Shown here: positions 1-7,479 of the stretch, in pieces
Layout: each line of letters opens with the position of its first letter
Numbering within the stretch: position 1 is the first letter of the stretch
From: XYA12-FULL-58-9 sp001798605
Lineage (GTDB): Bacteria; Myxococcota; XYA12-FULL-58-9
Assembly: GCA_036736205.1 (NCBI GenBank)
Contig: DAINMX010000131.1
Coordinates: forward strand, 1 to 17,305
Length of the DNA: 17,305 nt
Direction: 5' to 3'
Translations under genes and position numbers: made by a program
Notes under the pieces: generated by a model
What the model was told of the DNA's origin: nothing
The model's input: only the letters and a program-made list of their open reading frames with translations
The model's database searches: none

Positions 1-80
1 GCGTGCCAGTTCGGTTTTCTCTTTTCCGCAACAGTAATTGCTGACGGTCGATAACACATGTGTAACTTGTGGAGGGTACG

Positions 81-893
81 ATGATCGAAACGCAAAAAGT
101 AGTTGGTTCCGCGCAACCTCGCGATCAAGGTGAGCCGTGGGTGCATGAGGGTGTGATGGCTCTCAGCGAAGATTTGAAGATGGGATATGCCGAAACCTAC
201 AGTGCGGTCGCTGGTCTCAATCAATTCGAAGACAAATGCACGGCATCGCAAGCTGAAGTTGCAAAGGCGATGGCGTGGGTGAAGGAGTGCAAACCCAAAT
301 TGCCCCAGAACCAACTGTCTGAGGGATTCAAGGCCTTCGCCGAAACGAACAGGATTCAAACCGATGCATCTCAAACCGTGCGTGAGAATATTGACGCGGC
401 GGTGCAGAAATTCTGGCAGAGATGCGATATCAGTGAGATCGTCCAACAAGCATTCTACAAGAGTATTCTCAAGGCGCGCGTCGCTCTCCCCGACAGAAGT
501 ATCAAGGAGCTCGGGGCCCTGTTTGTCTCTTGCATTGACAACAGCGACCCATATGAGGCCGACAAGGTGTTTTGCGCTTTGATCTCGGGCGTAAAGGATG
601 GCGTTTTCAGCTTTGAAAGAGGTAAGGCCGTCTTCGAATCGTTGCTCGAAACCCCCGTGTGGCGATTGAGTTCCAGCAGAGCGTTTCAAGAGATTGTTGC
701 CAAGGCACAAAAAGACAACGACGCAGACGTTGAAGCCATGGTGCATTTCTACAAGCAACGATGCCAAGCTCTGATCGCCGACAAGAAACGGTACAAGCAA
801 CACAACCAAGTCGGTTATAGAATTGGTGAGAGGGCTAGGAAAGATTTGTGGGAGATGCAGACTCCTCTGATCTCGGGTTCAACCGCCGCCTAG
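81..893 (+). CDS. Hypothetical soluble protein, 270 aa
   Basis: I do not recognise the family. The ATG at 81 is chosen because a GGAGG ribosome-binding site sits at 71-75 with a 5-nt spacer; an in-frame GTG at 69 overlaps that site and is unlikely. The product has no signal peptide, lipobox or membrane segment, so a cytoplasmic location is inferred. It looks mostly helical, with many charged residues, scattered single cysteines and a basic stretch near the C-terminus (KKRYKQHNQ). Base and codon use is noticeably less GC-rich than in the lipoprotein genes further right, with many A- and T-ending codons, which could point to a separate origin. It stands alone on its strand and converges with a partial reverse gene next to the assembly gap. 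Nothing in its surroundings suggests a job. That it is coding is fairly sure; its function is unknown. Confidence 0.8.
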   Translation: MIETQKVVGSAQPRDQGEPWVHEGVMALSEDLKMGYAETYSAVAGLNQFEDKCTASQAEVAKAMAWVKECKPKLPQNQLSEGFKAFAETNRIQTDASQTVRENIDAAVQKFWQRCDISEIVQQAFYKSILKARVALPDRSIKELGALFVSCIDNSDPYEADKVFCALISGVKDGVFSFERGKAVFESLLETPVWRLSSSRAFQEIVAKAQKDNDADVEAMVHFYKQRCQALIADKKRYKQHNQVGYRIGERARKDLWEMQTPLISGSTAA

Positions 894-985
894 ATCGTTG
901 ACAAGACCAACAGCATTGAGATGCGGTTGCATCGAGATCCTCGTCACCGGTCTCGTTGACGTCTGGCACGCCGTCTACATTGGAG

Positions 986-1331
986 TCATCGTCCAGCGGC
1001 GGTAGCAAATCGGTGGGTGGGCGAAGGCCAAGCCAGCGTCTCGATGTTCGACTCGTCGAAGGACACCTGGGACAGCGTCGTGTTGCCGCACATGTCCGTG
1101 GACACACGCACGATAGCGAAGCCAGCCACGCCTCCGCGTCGCTCCAAGAGCGCCGGGCCCAGCCGCTGATATTGGCGCAGCACTTCGCCTTCGGTCTCGG
1201 TGAGTTGCATCGGCTGCTCGAGAGCGAGCGTCCAGCGCGCCAGAGTCCGCCTCGACAGCTCGAGACGAGCGTGCAACGAAGTGGTGCGTGCCGCGACAAA
1301 GAACGCTAAATCGGTCCCTGCCACCTTTTCG
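986..1331 (-). pseudogene. C-terminal part of an unknown protein, cut by the assembly gap and probably frameshifted
   Basis: The reverse strand reads open from the N gap (1331) to a TGA at 986, giving about 114 residues with coding-like codon use. It includes a helical stretch (RLELSRRTLARWTLALEQ) and then beta-like sequence (GGVAGFAIVRVSTD). Near 1010-1020, in a C-rich run, the better frame appears to shift. The alternative frame continues as DLLPPLDDDSNVDGVPDVN, an Asp-rich calcium-loop pattern like the TSP3 motifs of the lipoproteins to the right, and stays open to 835, where it overlaps the end of the plus-strand gene. Either the gene ends at 986 and the acidic stretch is chance, or a one-base frameshift (real, or an error near a contig end) broke a surface protein with an acidic tail. 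The N-terminus is missing. No family could be assigned. Confidence 0.4.
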
Positions 1332-1431
1332 NNNNNNNNNNNNNNNNNNNNNNNNNNNNNNNNNNNNNNNNNNNNNNNNNNNNNNNNNNNNNNNNNNNNN
1401 NNNNNNNNNNNNNNNNNNNNNNNNNNNNNNN
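1332..1431. other. Assembly gap of exactly 100 N
   Basis: A run of 100 N is the usual placeholder for a scaffold gap of unknown size. Genes on the two sides may not be truly adjacent, and the start of the reverse partial gene at 986-1331 lies inside or beyond the gap. Confidence 0.98.
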
Positions 1432-1441
1432 ATCGTCTGCT

Positions 1442-1479
1442 GACGACTTTGTGGGCCATAGACGACTTTATTGGCCACA
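1442..1479. repeat. Two 19-bp imperfect tandem copies at the gap edge
   Basis: Positions 1442-1460 and 1461-1479 are two adjacent 19-base copies (16 of 19 identical) beginning gacgacttt and containing GGCCA. They straddle the stop codon of the 941-aa lipoprotein gene and lie only 10 bases from the N gap. A longer array hidden in the gap could explain why assembly broke here; with two copies this is only a suggestion. Confidence 0.5.
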
Positions 1480-4293
1480 GACGTACTGGCTGCAAGCCGC
1501 GGGGCATCCCTCTTGGTATGTAAAGCTAAAGTTGTAATTGGCGCTGGCGCTGTTGTCCCAGTCGTCGAAGTCTTCATCGTTCACCCACGCGGTGAACAGG
1601 CTGCCGGTGGCGGTGACGTAGTTGCAACGGGTCCCAGGTTCTTCGCACGGATTGCAAGAGCTGCCGGTGACGCTGATGCCGCAGCCGCCGCTACACCAAC
1701 TGGCGGCGTCGGCGACTCTGGCAATGCCGACGCGCAAATCGGTGTTACCGTTGTAATGGAGGGTGGCGGTCATGTGTCCTGGCAATAGCGTCGTGGGAGT
1801 GTTCAGGTAGAAGAAGTCGTTGTCACCCAAATAGGAGATGCGACCGCTGCCGGAGTTGCTGGCGTTGTTGAATGTATATTTGGCCGGCTCGTGGGCGGCA
1901 TAGGCCCAGGTGGCCGGAGCCCAGGCGTTTGTGGGATGGGAAATCCGAATGACCACGAGGCTAGTGCTCGCTGGCACCAAGTGGAAGTCGTAACTGTTGC
2001 CGCCGACAATGGGGATCTGACAGGTCGGGGTTGTGCCGGTTTGGACGCAGGGAGTTGTCATTGTCACAGTACCAGTTTGGTTGTCGATATAGGGGCATTC
2101 CTCTTCGGTCTCGCTGACAGCCTCGGCATGGCACATCACCGAGGTGGTGCCTGTTCCCGTTGCGACACTGGCAATGTTCAGGGCCACTGTGGAGTTGCCT
2201 GGGATGTCGGCGGTGAGCGCGGTGCTCTTGGTGCCCATGATGCCCGAGGTGGGGCCGGCGATGGTGATGGCACCTGGGGCTGTTCCTCCCGCGGCATACA
2301 CCAAGACGGCAATGGGGACGCCCTCATCGCCATTTTGGGAGACGGTGACAATGGCCAATCCCGCTGCTGCGGCTTGAAAGTAGATGGTGCCCGTGGGCGC
2401 AGTGGAGGCCGAGGCCCCGGGAGTGGTGCAAGTGGCCTCGGTAAAGAAAGCTCCATCGGCACTGACGAAGCTCGCGCTGCCGGATCCCGATGGGTCTCCA
2501 TTGGCGGTATAGGCGCGAACCGTGAGAGCGGTGCATGCGCCGGCCTCAACCACGGGGGCCGATGTGAGCAGGGCAAACTCGGTGGTGGGGGAGCTGCCAA
2601 CAACGTCGGGAACGAAGTCGTCAGCGTTGAGCTCCCGGGCGTGGTCCCAAAAGTGGCTCTTGCCGAGGTTGTCTTCCAAGGGCGAGGGCACGAACACATT
2701 GTCAGGGTTCTCCTGGTCTTCAACGTCTTCTTCAAGGCGGTTCTGCACCGTCAGGGTGTAGTCGACTTCGTCGCTGAAACCTTCGTAAGGCAAGGGTGTG
2801 TTGGTGTTGTGCTGCACCAGGATGTAAACGTAATCGGTGTAAAAGGGGATTTGTGCCACTAGGTTGTTGGGAGTCGGACCGCCAAACTCTGCGGCCCACT
2901 CATCGGGTGAACCCACGGGAAGCTTGACCGCAGGCCGTTGGAACCACATGGCGCATTCGTTGGTGTCGGCAATGCATTCATGTGGACGACCCAAGGTTGA
3001 CGACGATGCGCAACCCGTGCATGTGCCACCCGTGGGGTAATAGACCTGGACCTTGAGAAGGAAGGGTGCGTTCGCCGGTGGCGACGAATTGGCGACGAGG
3101 GTGAAATCGAGCAATGAATTGCCACCGTTGCTGCGCTCGACGCGATACCAGTCCTTGTCATTCTCCGCGATGAGCCGCCTTTCGAGGGCGGAGTCTGAGC
3201 TGCCGGTGCTTGGAACACTGAGGACGGTGGGTGTGGTGGGGCTGTCATCGCGGAGATCTCCCTCCTCGGTGTCATTGAAAACGGTGACGTCGAGGGTGTA
3301 AGGCGAGTCGGCGTCGATGCCTGCGCCATCGGCGTTTTCCACAACGACATAGATGGGCTCGTTGTTAAACAAGACGAACGCTCCGCCCAGTACGCGACCG
3401 CCGGTGATGGTCCGGGGCAGGTGGGTGGGCACCACTTCTTGGCCGTCCTGAAGGATGGTCCAAGTAGGTTGTGTCTGCGAGCCGTCGAGCCAGCTGAGAT
3501 CGATGTGGATGATGGCAGGTCCCGAGAACGCCGGGTCGATGCGATAGTAGTCGACATCATCGAGGTAGGAAAAATAGCCCGTGGTGGAGTCTGCGGTACC
3601 GAGCACCGTGGCCATATTGGCTGCATTGTTGGGCTCGTGGATGTCGGGGTCTTGGCGTTGGCTTACTTTCAGTACGTACTCTGCGTTTTCGTCCTCCGCG
3701 GTGTTGTGCTGGTCATAGACGCGGAGAAAGTAGTTGCCAGCAATAAACGCTGGCAACGTGGTGTCGATGCGGTGAAGGGTCGCGCTGCTCGCTGTTTCGA
3801 AGATGCGGTCTTTCACCATGTCGATGTCAGCGCGGGTGCAGGTTTCGGCGGCGGCGCAATGTGCGGCCTCGACACAATCGACCGTGATGGACTTGCGGCA
3901 GAAGCCGCGCACCGTGTCGCATTGCTGGCCAGGGCATTGGTTGTTGCTGCTGCAGGCGGTGGCGCTGACGCACAAATCCTTTGGACCCTCGAGGTCGAGG
4001 GCGAGGGCAATGTCGCCGGACTTGTTGTAGGATGCCGAGACGTCCAGGAGCTGCCTCTCGCCGGAAACGTTGAAGCTCCAATAGTCCCAATCGAAGCGAG
4101 GGCACAGAGTATCGCGATTTTCCCCGCCCCCCATGATGATTTCCATGGCCGTACTGATGCTGTCGTTGTCGTCAACATCGCAATTGGGACCTTGGCGGTC
4201 AGGATCGCCGCCAAGGTCAGGCACCTCGACCTTGTTCTCGCAGGCCGCCATGCCCAAGAGTGCTACCAGGCCAACTATTCCTGCCGGATGCAA
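1468..4293 (-). CDS. Large lipoprotein with PPC-like and Ig-like beta domains, 941 aa
   Basis: The N-terminus is a hydrophobic segment ending in a lipobox (GMAAC, lipidated Cys18), predicting an outer-membrane or surface lipoprotein. I see four PPC-like (pre-peptidase C-terminal) beta-sandwich units by their D-x-D-(Y/W/F) signatures: FDWDYWSF at 67-74, DDVDYYRI at 245-252 preceded by HEPNN, NDKDWYRV at 378-385, and GDNDFFYL at 823-830. Residues 575-665 resemble a bacterial Ig-like domain. Cys-rich inserts occur near 108-152, 425-447 and 867-890. No protease or other catalytic motif is visible, so a binding or structural role is inferred. The TTG at 4293 is preferred: GAGG lies four bases upstream and the gene overlaps the preceding stop by 19 nt, implying translational coupling. 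An in-frame ATG at 4344 would give a more basic N-terminus and is a real alternative. It is the third gene of the lipoprotein operon. Confidence 0.88.
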   Translation of the reverse strand: MHPAGIVGLVALLGMAACENKVEVPDLGGDPDRQGPNCDVDDNDSISTAMEIIMGGGENRDTLCPRFDWDYWSFNVSGERQLLDVSASYNKSGDIALALDLEGPKDLCVSATACSSNNQCPGQQCDTVRGFCRKSITVDCVEAAHCAAAETCTRADIDMVKDRIFETASSATLHRIDTTLPAFIAGNYFLRVYDQHNTAEDENAEYVLKVSQRQDPDIHEPNNAANMATVLGTADSTTGYFSYLDDVDYYRIDPAFSGPAIIHIDLSWLDGSQTQPTWTILQDGQEVVPTHLPRTITGGRVLGGAFVLFNNEPIYVVVENADGAGIDADSPYTLDVTVFNDTEEGDLRDDSPTTPTVLSVPSTGSSDSALERRLIAENDKDWYRVERSNGGNSLLDFTLVANSSPPANAPFLLKVQVYYPTGGTCTGCASSSTLGRPHECIADTNECAMWFQRPAVKLPVGSPDEWAAEFGGPTPNNLVAQIPFYTDYVYILVQHNTNTPLPYEGFSDEVDYTLTVQNRLEEDVEDQENPDNVFVPSPLEDNLGKSHFWDHARELNADDFVPDVVGSSPTTEFALLTSAPVVEAGACTALTVRAYTANGDPSGSGSASFVSADGAFFTEATCTTPGASASTAPTGTIYFQAAAAGLAIVTVSQNGDEGVPIAVLVYAAGGTAPGAITIAGPTSGIMGTKSTALTADIPGNSTVALNIASVATGTGTTSVMCHAEAVSETEEECPYIDNQTGTVTMTTPCVQTGTTPTCQIPIVGGNSYDFHLVPASTSLVVIRISHPTNAWAPATWAYAAHEPAKYTFNNASNSGSGRISYLGDNDFFYLNTPTTLLPGHMTATLHYNGNTDLRVGIARVADAASWCSGGCGISVTGSSCNPCEEPGTRCNYVTATGSLFTAWVNDEDFDDWDNSASANYNFSFTYQEGCPAACSQYVCGQ

Positions 4294-7200
4294 TCGACCT
4301 CGGGCCGGAAATTCTCTGGAAACACGAAGGTCTGCTGATCGCATGACCCGTTGTCCAAACAATCGCCGAACGGACACTCGTCGTCGTGCTTGCATTGATG
4401 TTCCTCTCGTGTGGGCAGGCACCAGCCCGCGTCTTCATCACATTCACCCTCGAGGCAATCGCTCGCGGGATTACACTGATGGGTTTGATAGACACTCTTG
4501 AGACAGAAACCCCGCTCTTTTGAGCACAGCTCGTCATCGGCGCAGTCTTTGTTGGTTCGGCACCCATGATAGGGATCGATGGCGCAGTAACCCAGGTCGG
4601 TGTCACAGGGGCCAGCGGCGCAGTCGCCATCCCCCGTGCAAGCCTGGATCTGATTCGGGATCAGCGGCTGTAGGCACCAACCCTCCGTGGTGTCGCACAA
4701 GCCGCTACCCGCACCGGTGATGGCATCGCAGTCGCTGTCCGCCAGACAACGGACACACTGGCCGCGAGTTGGGCTACCTGTCGTTTGGTCGCAGATGGAT
4801 CCGCGGCACTCGGAGTGCGCCGTGCATGCTTGCGAGCCTGGCAGTAGACCGGCTCGAGAGCGGCAGTGACCTGTCTTGATGCTGCACTGTCCGGGCACGT
4901 AATCGGTCACCTGTTGGCAGAAGTAGCACACCGCCGGGCCTTCCTCATCAATGTCGTTGAGGTCAGTGCAGCCGCTGTCGCCCGGTGAGTCGGCGAAACC
5001 ATCGCCATTGGTGTCGACAAAATCGATGGAACCGTCGCCGTCGTTGTCGACGCCGTCGTTGCAGTCGCGGATGGGGTTGCGTTCGCTGAACACTTCCGTG
5101 GCGTCGGAGGCAGCGTAGCAGCCTGGGTCGTGGGGGTAGTCGATGGCACCTTTGGCGTCGTTGTCGATGCCGTCGGCGCACTCGGGCGGAGTCGCCGGGT
5201 CGGTCTCGTCGTTGTCGTCGACACCGTCGATACATCCAGGGTCGTTCGGGAAATCGATGCGGCCGTCACCGTCGTTGTCGATGCCGTCGGAGCACTGATC
5301 GTCAGGCTCCTCGTTGTCGGCGAGGGCGTCAAAACAATCGGGGTCGTAAGGGTAATCGGTGAAGCCGTCGCCGTCGTTGTCGATGCCGTCAGCGCATGGC
5401 GGGCATGATGTGGCATAGGTGGGATGGGGCAAACCGTTCATGTTGTTGTCGAGGCCCGAAGGCACGTTACAGCCAGCGCAGGTGCCGTCGTCATTGAAGT
5501 GACACCAAATTGAATCGAGGCCGCAATCTTGATTGTTGGAGACGTGACAAGCGACTTTGTTGGGACTCAAGACTGGACTCGCTCTGAATGTGTCCGACGG
5601 GCGGCGCAGGGGCAATTGCACTCTGCCATTGGCCGGGATCTTGAGATCACGCTCTTCGATGTAACGGCCCTCGACGCAGGCGAGTCGAAAGATCGGCTCA
5701 GCGAGAGGGTCGTCGTAGGGTGTTTGCGCCATGTAAAACATGATCCGGTTCCAACCGTCTTGGTGGGTGAAGTTGTCGCACACCTGGCCACCGGGGCAGT
5801 CGCCATTGTCGTAACACCACGCCGCTTTGGGCTCGTGGCAGACACCATGGATGAGGTCGCAGGCGAGGCCTGTGCCACAGTCGTGGGAGTAGTCGCAGGT
5901 CGCTGCGCTCTCGACAACACAAAAACCCTTGCTGCGCTCCGAGGGAGCACCGACGGTCGAGGCGAGGGTGACGTTGCGTACTTCGAAATCGTAGCAAGCC
6001 TGACCGGTGGTGATGGGAAGCTCACTCTGGAAGTAGTCGTAGGCAATCTCCGCGCGCTCGCCGACGTCGTCCCGCTTGGGATCAGTGTGCCAACGCAGCT
6101 CCTCGGCGTTGTTGCCGCCATCGGCGTCGGAATCAGTTTGGTGGTCCTGGAGGGGAGTCGCAGAGTTGGCGTCTGCGCTCGCGAGGATTTCCACCGGATC
6201 GGGGACACCGTCAGAATCGGAGTCGTAGGAGCGTCGGACAGTTCCCAAGAATCGCTCCTCACAATCGAGAAGCCCATCGCTGTCGGTATCTGTGCGGTCG
6301 AGACCCTCGCATTTGACATCGGTGGGATCGAGGGCATCAAGGCCAGTGAGGCGGAAGCGGTGCTCAATGCCGTCACCAAACCCATCGCCGTCGGTGTCGG
6401 CGTGGAATGGGCTGGTTCCGAGATCGATTTCTTCCGCGTCTGTTAGTCCATCGGCATCGCTGTCTGGCACTGAATGGTCGTATGCGGCTCGGGCATTGAG
6501 ATTGGAGGCGACGAAATAGGAGAGGGCGTACAGGCGGCGGCTCTCTGCAAAATCAAACTCGAGGAAGTTAATGGCGTCACCGTTTTCGAATTGTTTGAAA
6601 GTGCCTTCACCTTGAATGGCCATCTGCCGCAAGAGTTCGCGAGTCACATCGCCGACGGTGGGATTGTTGTTGGGGTTACTGCTGCAACCACCGGTGGCAA
6701 CCTCGACGGGATCGGCATCGACACCGAGACATTCACATTCGTCTAGCTCGATGTGCAAGTTGAACATGCCAGGGGCCGAGGCGAAGGCGGTGTGAAAGCT
6801 GACCGCGCCATCTTTGAGCTTGTGGGCGGCTTGCAGAGCTCTGATGCGGCCGGCACCTCGCACGGCTGTGCGCAGGGAGTTCGACTCATCGGAGCAGTTG
6901 TCTGGAAAAGGCATGCCATCGGAGAGAAAAAAGATATCGTAGCGGGAGCGCGCTCGCGCTACGTCGGACATTCGCGCCATATCATTGTCGAGGATTTGAA
7001 AGGCTGAGGAGAGAGCCTTGTCGTAACCCGTGTTGGAGCTTGTCTCGGCAATGCGGACCAGACTCGAGAGGATCTGCGGTCCATCGTTGGAGAAGCCAGG
7101 CAGCCCCAGGTGGTTACGGGTGTGGGTGGCGACGTCGCCCCAGAAGCTGATGAGGGCGATCTCGACGCCAGCACGCATCTCGAGGGTGAGTGGGTTCTCA

Positions 7201-7460
7201 ATGAACTGGTTAACCACGTCGGCAACGGCCTCGATACGGCGATTGTTTGGGTCCGTGACCTGCATCGAGTTTGAGCGATCGATGATGAACATGATCTTGA
7301 GAAAGGACTCGAGATCATTGGCACCCTCGGCACAAAACCCACCACTGACGGTGATCTTATTGTCCAGGGGGTGTTCTAGAACCAGCGGCGGAACGAAGAA
7401 GTTGGACTCGGTACAACCGAGCATTGCCAGGAAGGCAATGATGCTGGCCATTTGCCTCAT
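4275..7460 (-). CDS. VWA/TSP3 lipoprotein with DGIDNDGDG and Cys-rich repeats, 1061 aa
   Basis: A short signal ends in a lipobox-like AMLGC (Cys16), predicting a lipid-anchored envelope protein. Residues 54-310 form a von Willebrand A domain with MIDAS motif D61-R-S63-N-S65, the threonine loop TGYDKA (144-149) and Asp181 in LSDG, so metal-dependent ligand binding is likely. TSP3-like calcium loops (DSDADGLTD and similar) follow at 330-460. A Cys-rich segment lies at 519-561. Residues 689-831 carry four copies of a DGIDNDGDGxxDYPxDPGC-type unit, reminiscent of MopE-type putative metal-binding motifs. The tail, 871-1040, has about six small Cys repeats of the form C-x3-DxDC-xxGxC. The ATG at 7460 has AAGGAGAG six bases upstream; in-frame codons further upstream run into the preceding gene. 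It is the second gene of the operon, 19 nt after its paralogue and overlapping the next gene. Its ligand is unknown. Confidence 0.93.
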   Translation of the reverse strand: MRQMASIIAFLAMLGCTESNFFVPPLVLEHPLDNKITVSGGFCAEGANDLESFLKIMFIIDRSNSMQVTDPNNRRIEAVADVVNQFIENPLTLEMRAGVEIALISFWGDVATHTRNHLGLPGFSNDGPQILSSLVRIAETSSNTGYDKALSSAFQILDNDMARMSDVARARSRYDIFFLSDGMPFPDNCSDESNSLRTAVRGAGRIRALQAAHKLKDGAVSFHTAFASAPGMFNLHIELDECECLGVDADPVEVATGGCSSNPNNNPTVGDVTRELLRQMAIQGEGTFKQFENGDAINFLEFDFAESRRLYALSYFVASNLNARAAYDHSVPDSDADGLTDAEEIDLGTSPFHADTDGDGFGDGIEHRFRLTGLDALDPTDVKCEGLDRTDTDSDGLLDCEERFLGTVRRSYDSDSDGVPDPVEILASADANSATPLQDHQTDSDADGGNNAEELRWHTDPKRDDVGERAEIAYDYFQSELPITTGQACYDFEVRNVTLASTVGAPSERSKGFCVVESAATCDYSHDCGTGLACDLIHGVCHEPKAAWCYDNGDCPGGQVCDNFTHQDGWNRIMFYMAQTPYDDPLAEPIFRLACVEGRYIEERDLKIPANGRVQLPLRRPSDTFRASPVLSPNKVACHVSNNQDCGLDSIWCHFNDDGTCAGCNVPSGLDNNMNGLPHPTYATSCPPCADGIDNDGDGFTDYPYDPDCFDALADNEEPDDQCSDGIDNDGDGRIDFPNDPGCIDGVDDNDETDPATPPECADGIDNDAKGAIDYPHDPGCYAASDATEVFSERNPIRDCNDGVDNDGDGSIDFVDTNGDGFADSPGDSGCTDLNDIDEEGPAVCYFCQQVTDYVPGQCSIKTGHCRSRAGLLPGSQACTAHSECRGSICDQTTGSPTRGQCVRCLADSDCDAITGAGSGLCDTTEGWCLQPLIPNQIQACTGDGDCAAGPCDTDLGYCAIDPYHGCRTNKDCADDELCSKERGFCLKSVYQTHQCNPASDCLEGECDEDAGWCLPTREEHQCKHDDECPFGDCLDNGSCDQQTFVFPENFRPEVDCIRQE
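4341..4850 (-). repeat. Array of small Cys-rich repeats in the tail of the 1061-aa lipoprotein
   Basis: The encoded tail repeats a roughly 30-40 residue unit in which paired cysteines and acidic residues recur, for example CTGDGDCAAGPCDTDLGYC, CRTNKDCADDELC and CKHDDECPFGDC. Each unit has about four to six cysteines, suggesting disulfide-stabilised modules exposed outside the cytoplasm. I count about six units. I cannot name a single family for them. Confidence 0.7.
4968..5396 (-). repeat. Coding repeat: four DGIDNDGDG metal-loop units
   Basis: Residues 689-831 of the 1061-aa lipoprotein hold units at about 689-709, 723-743, 761-781 and 800-831. Each starts with Cys or Cys-Ala/Ser/Asn, then DG(I/V)DND, then a D(Y/F)P or similar turn and D-x-GC. 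The third copy is degenerate (DNDAKGAID in place of DNDGDG), and the fourth carries an extra TNGDGFADS loop. At DNA level this appears as recurring GTCGTTGTCGATGCCGTC on the plus strand. It is a protein repeat, not a CRISPR array. Confidence 0.85.
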
Positions 7461-7479
7461 CAGGCTCTCCTTTACGGCT

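Noticed and set aside
39..66. Sigma-70 promoter for the 270-aa gene (TTGCTG, 17 bases, TGTAAC)
   Set aside because: Both boxes are weak, and the start of transcription would fall on the ribosome-binding site at 71-75.
1891..2862. Long plus-strand open frame opposite the 941-aa lipoprotein
   Set aside because: It is the antisense of a well-supported lipoprotein with clear domains, has a Gly-rich low-complexity translation and no ribosome-binding site.
4968..5396. Regularly repeated DNA words suggesting a CRISPR array
   Set aside because: The repeats are in frame, vary in sequence and encode DGIDNDGDG protein units; there are no unique spacers of constant length.
5529..6446. 305-aa plus-strand open frame, and a similar one at 3421-4338
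   Set aside because: Both are antisense frames kept open by GC-rich codon bias in the VWA/TSP3 and PPC-like genes.
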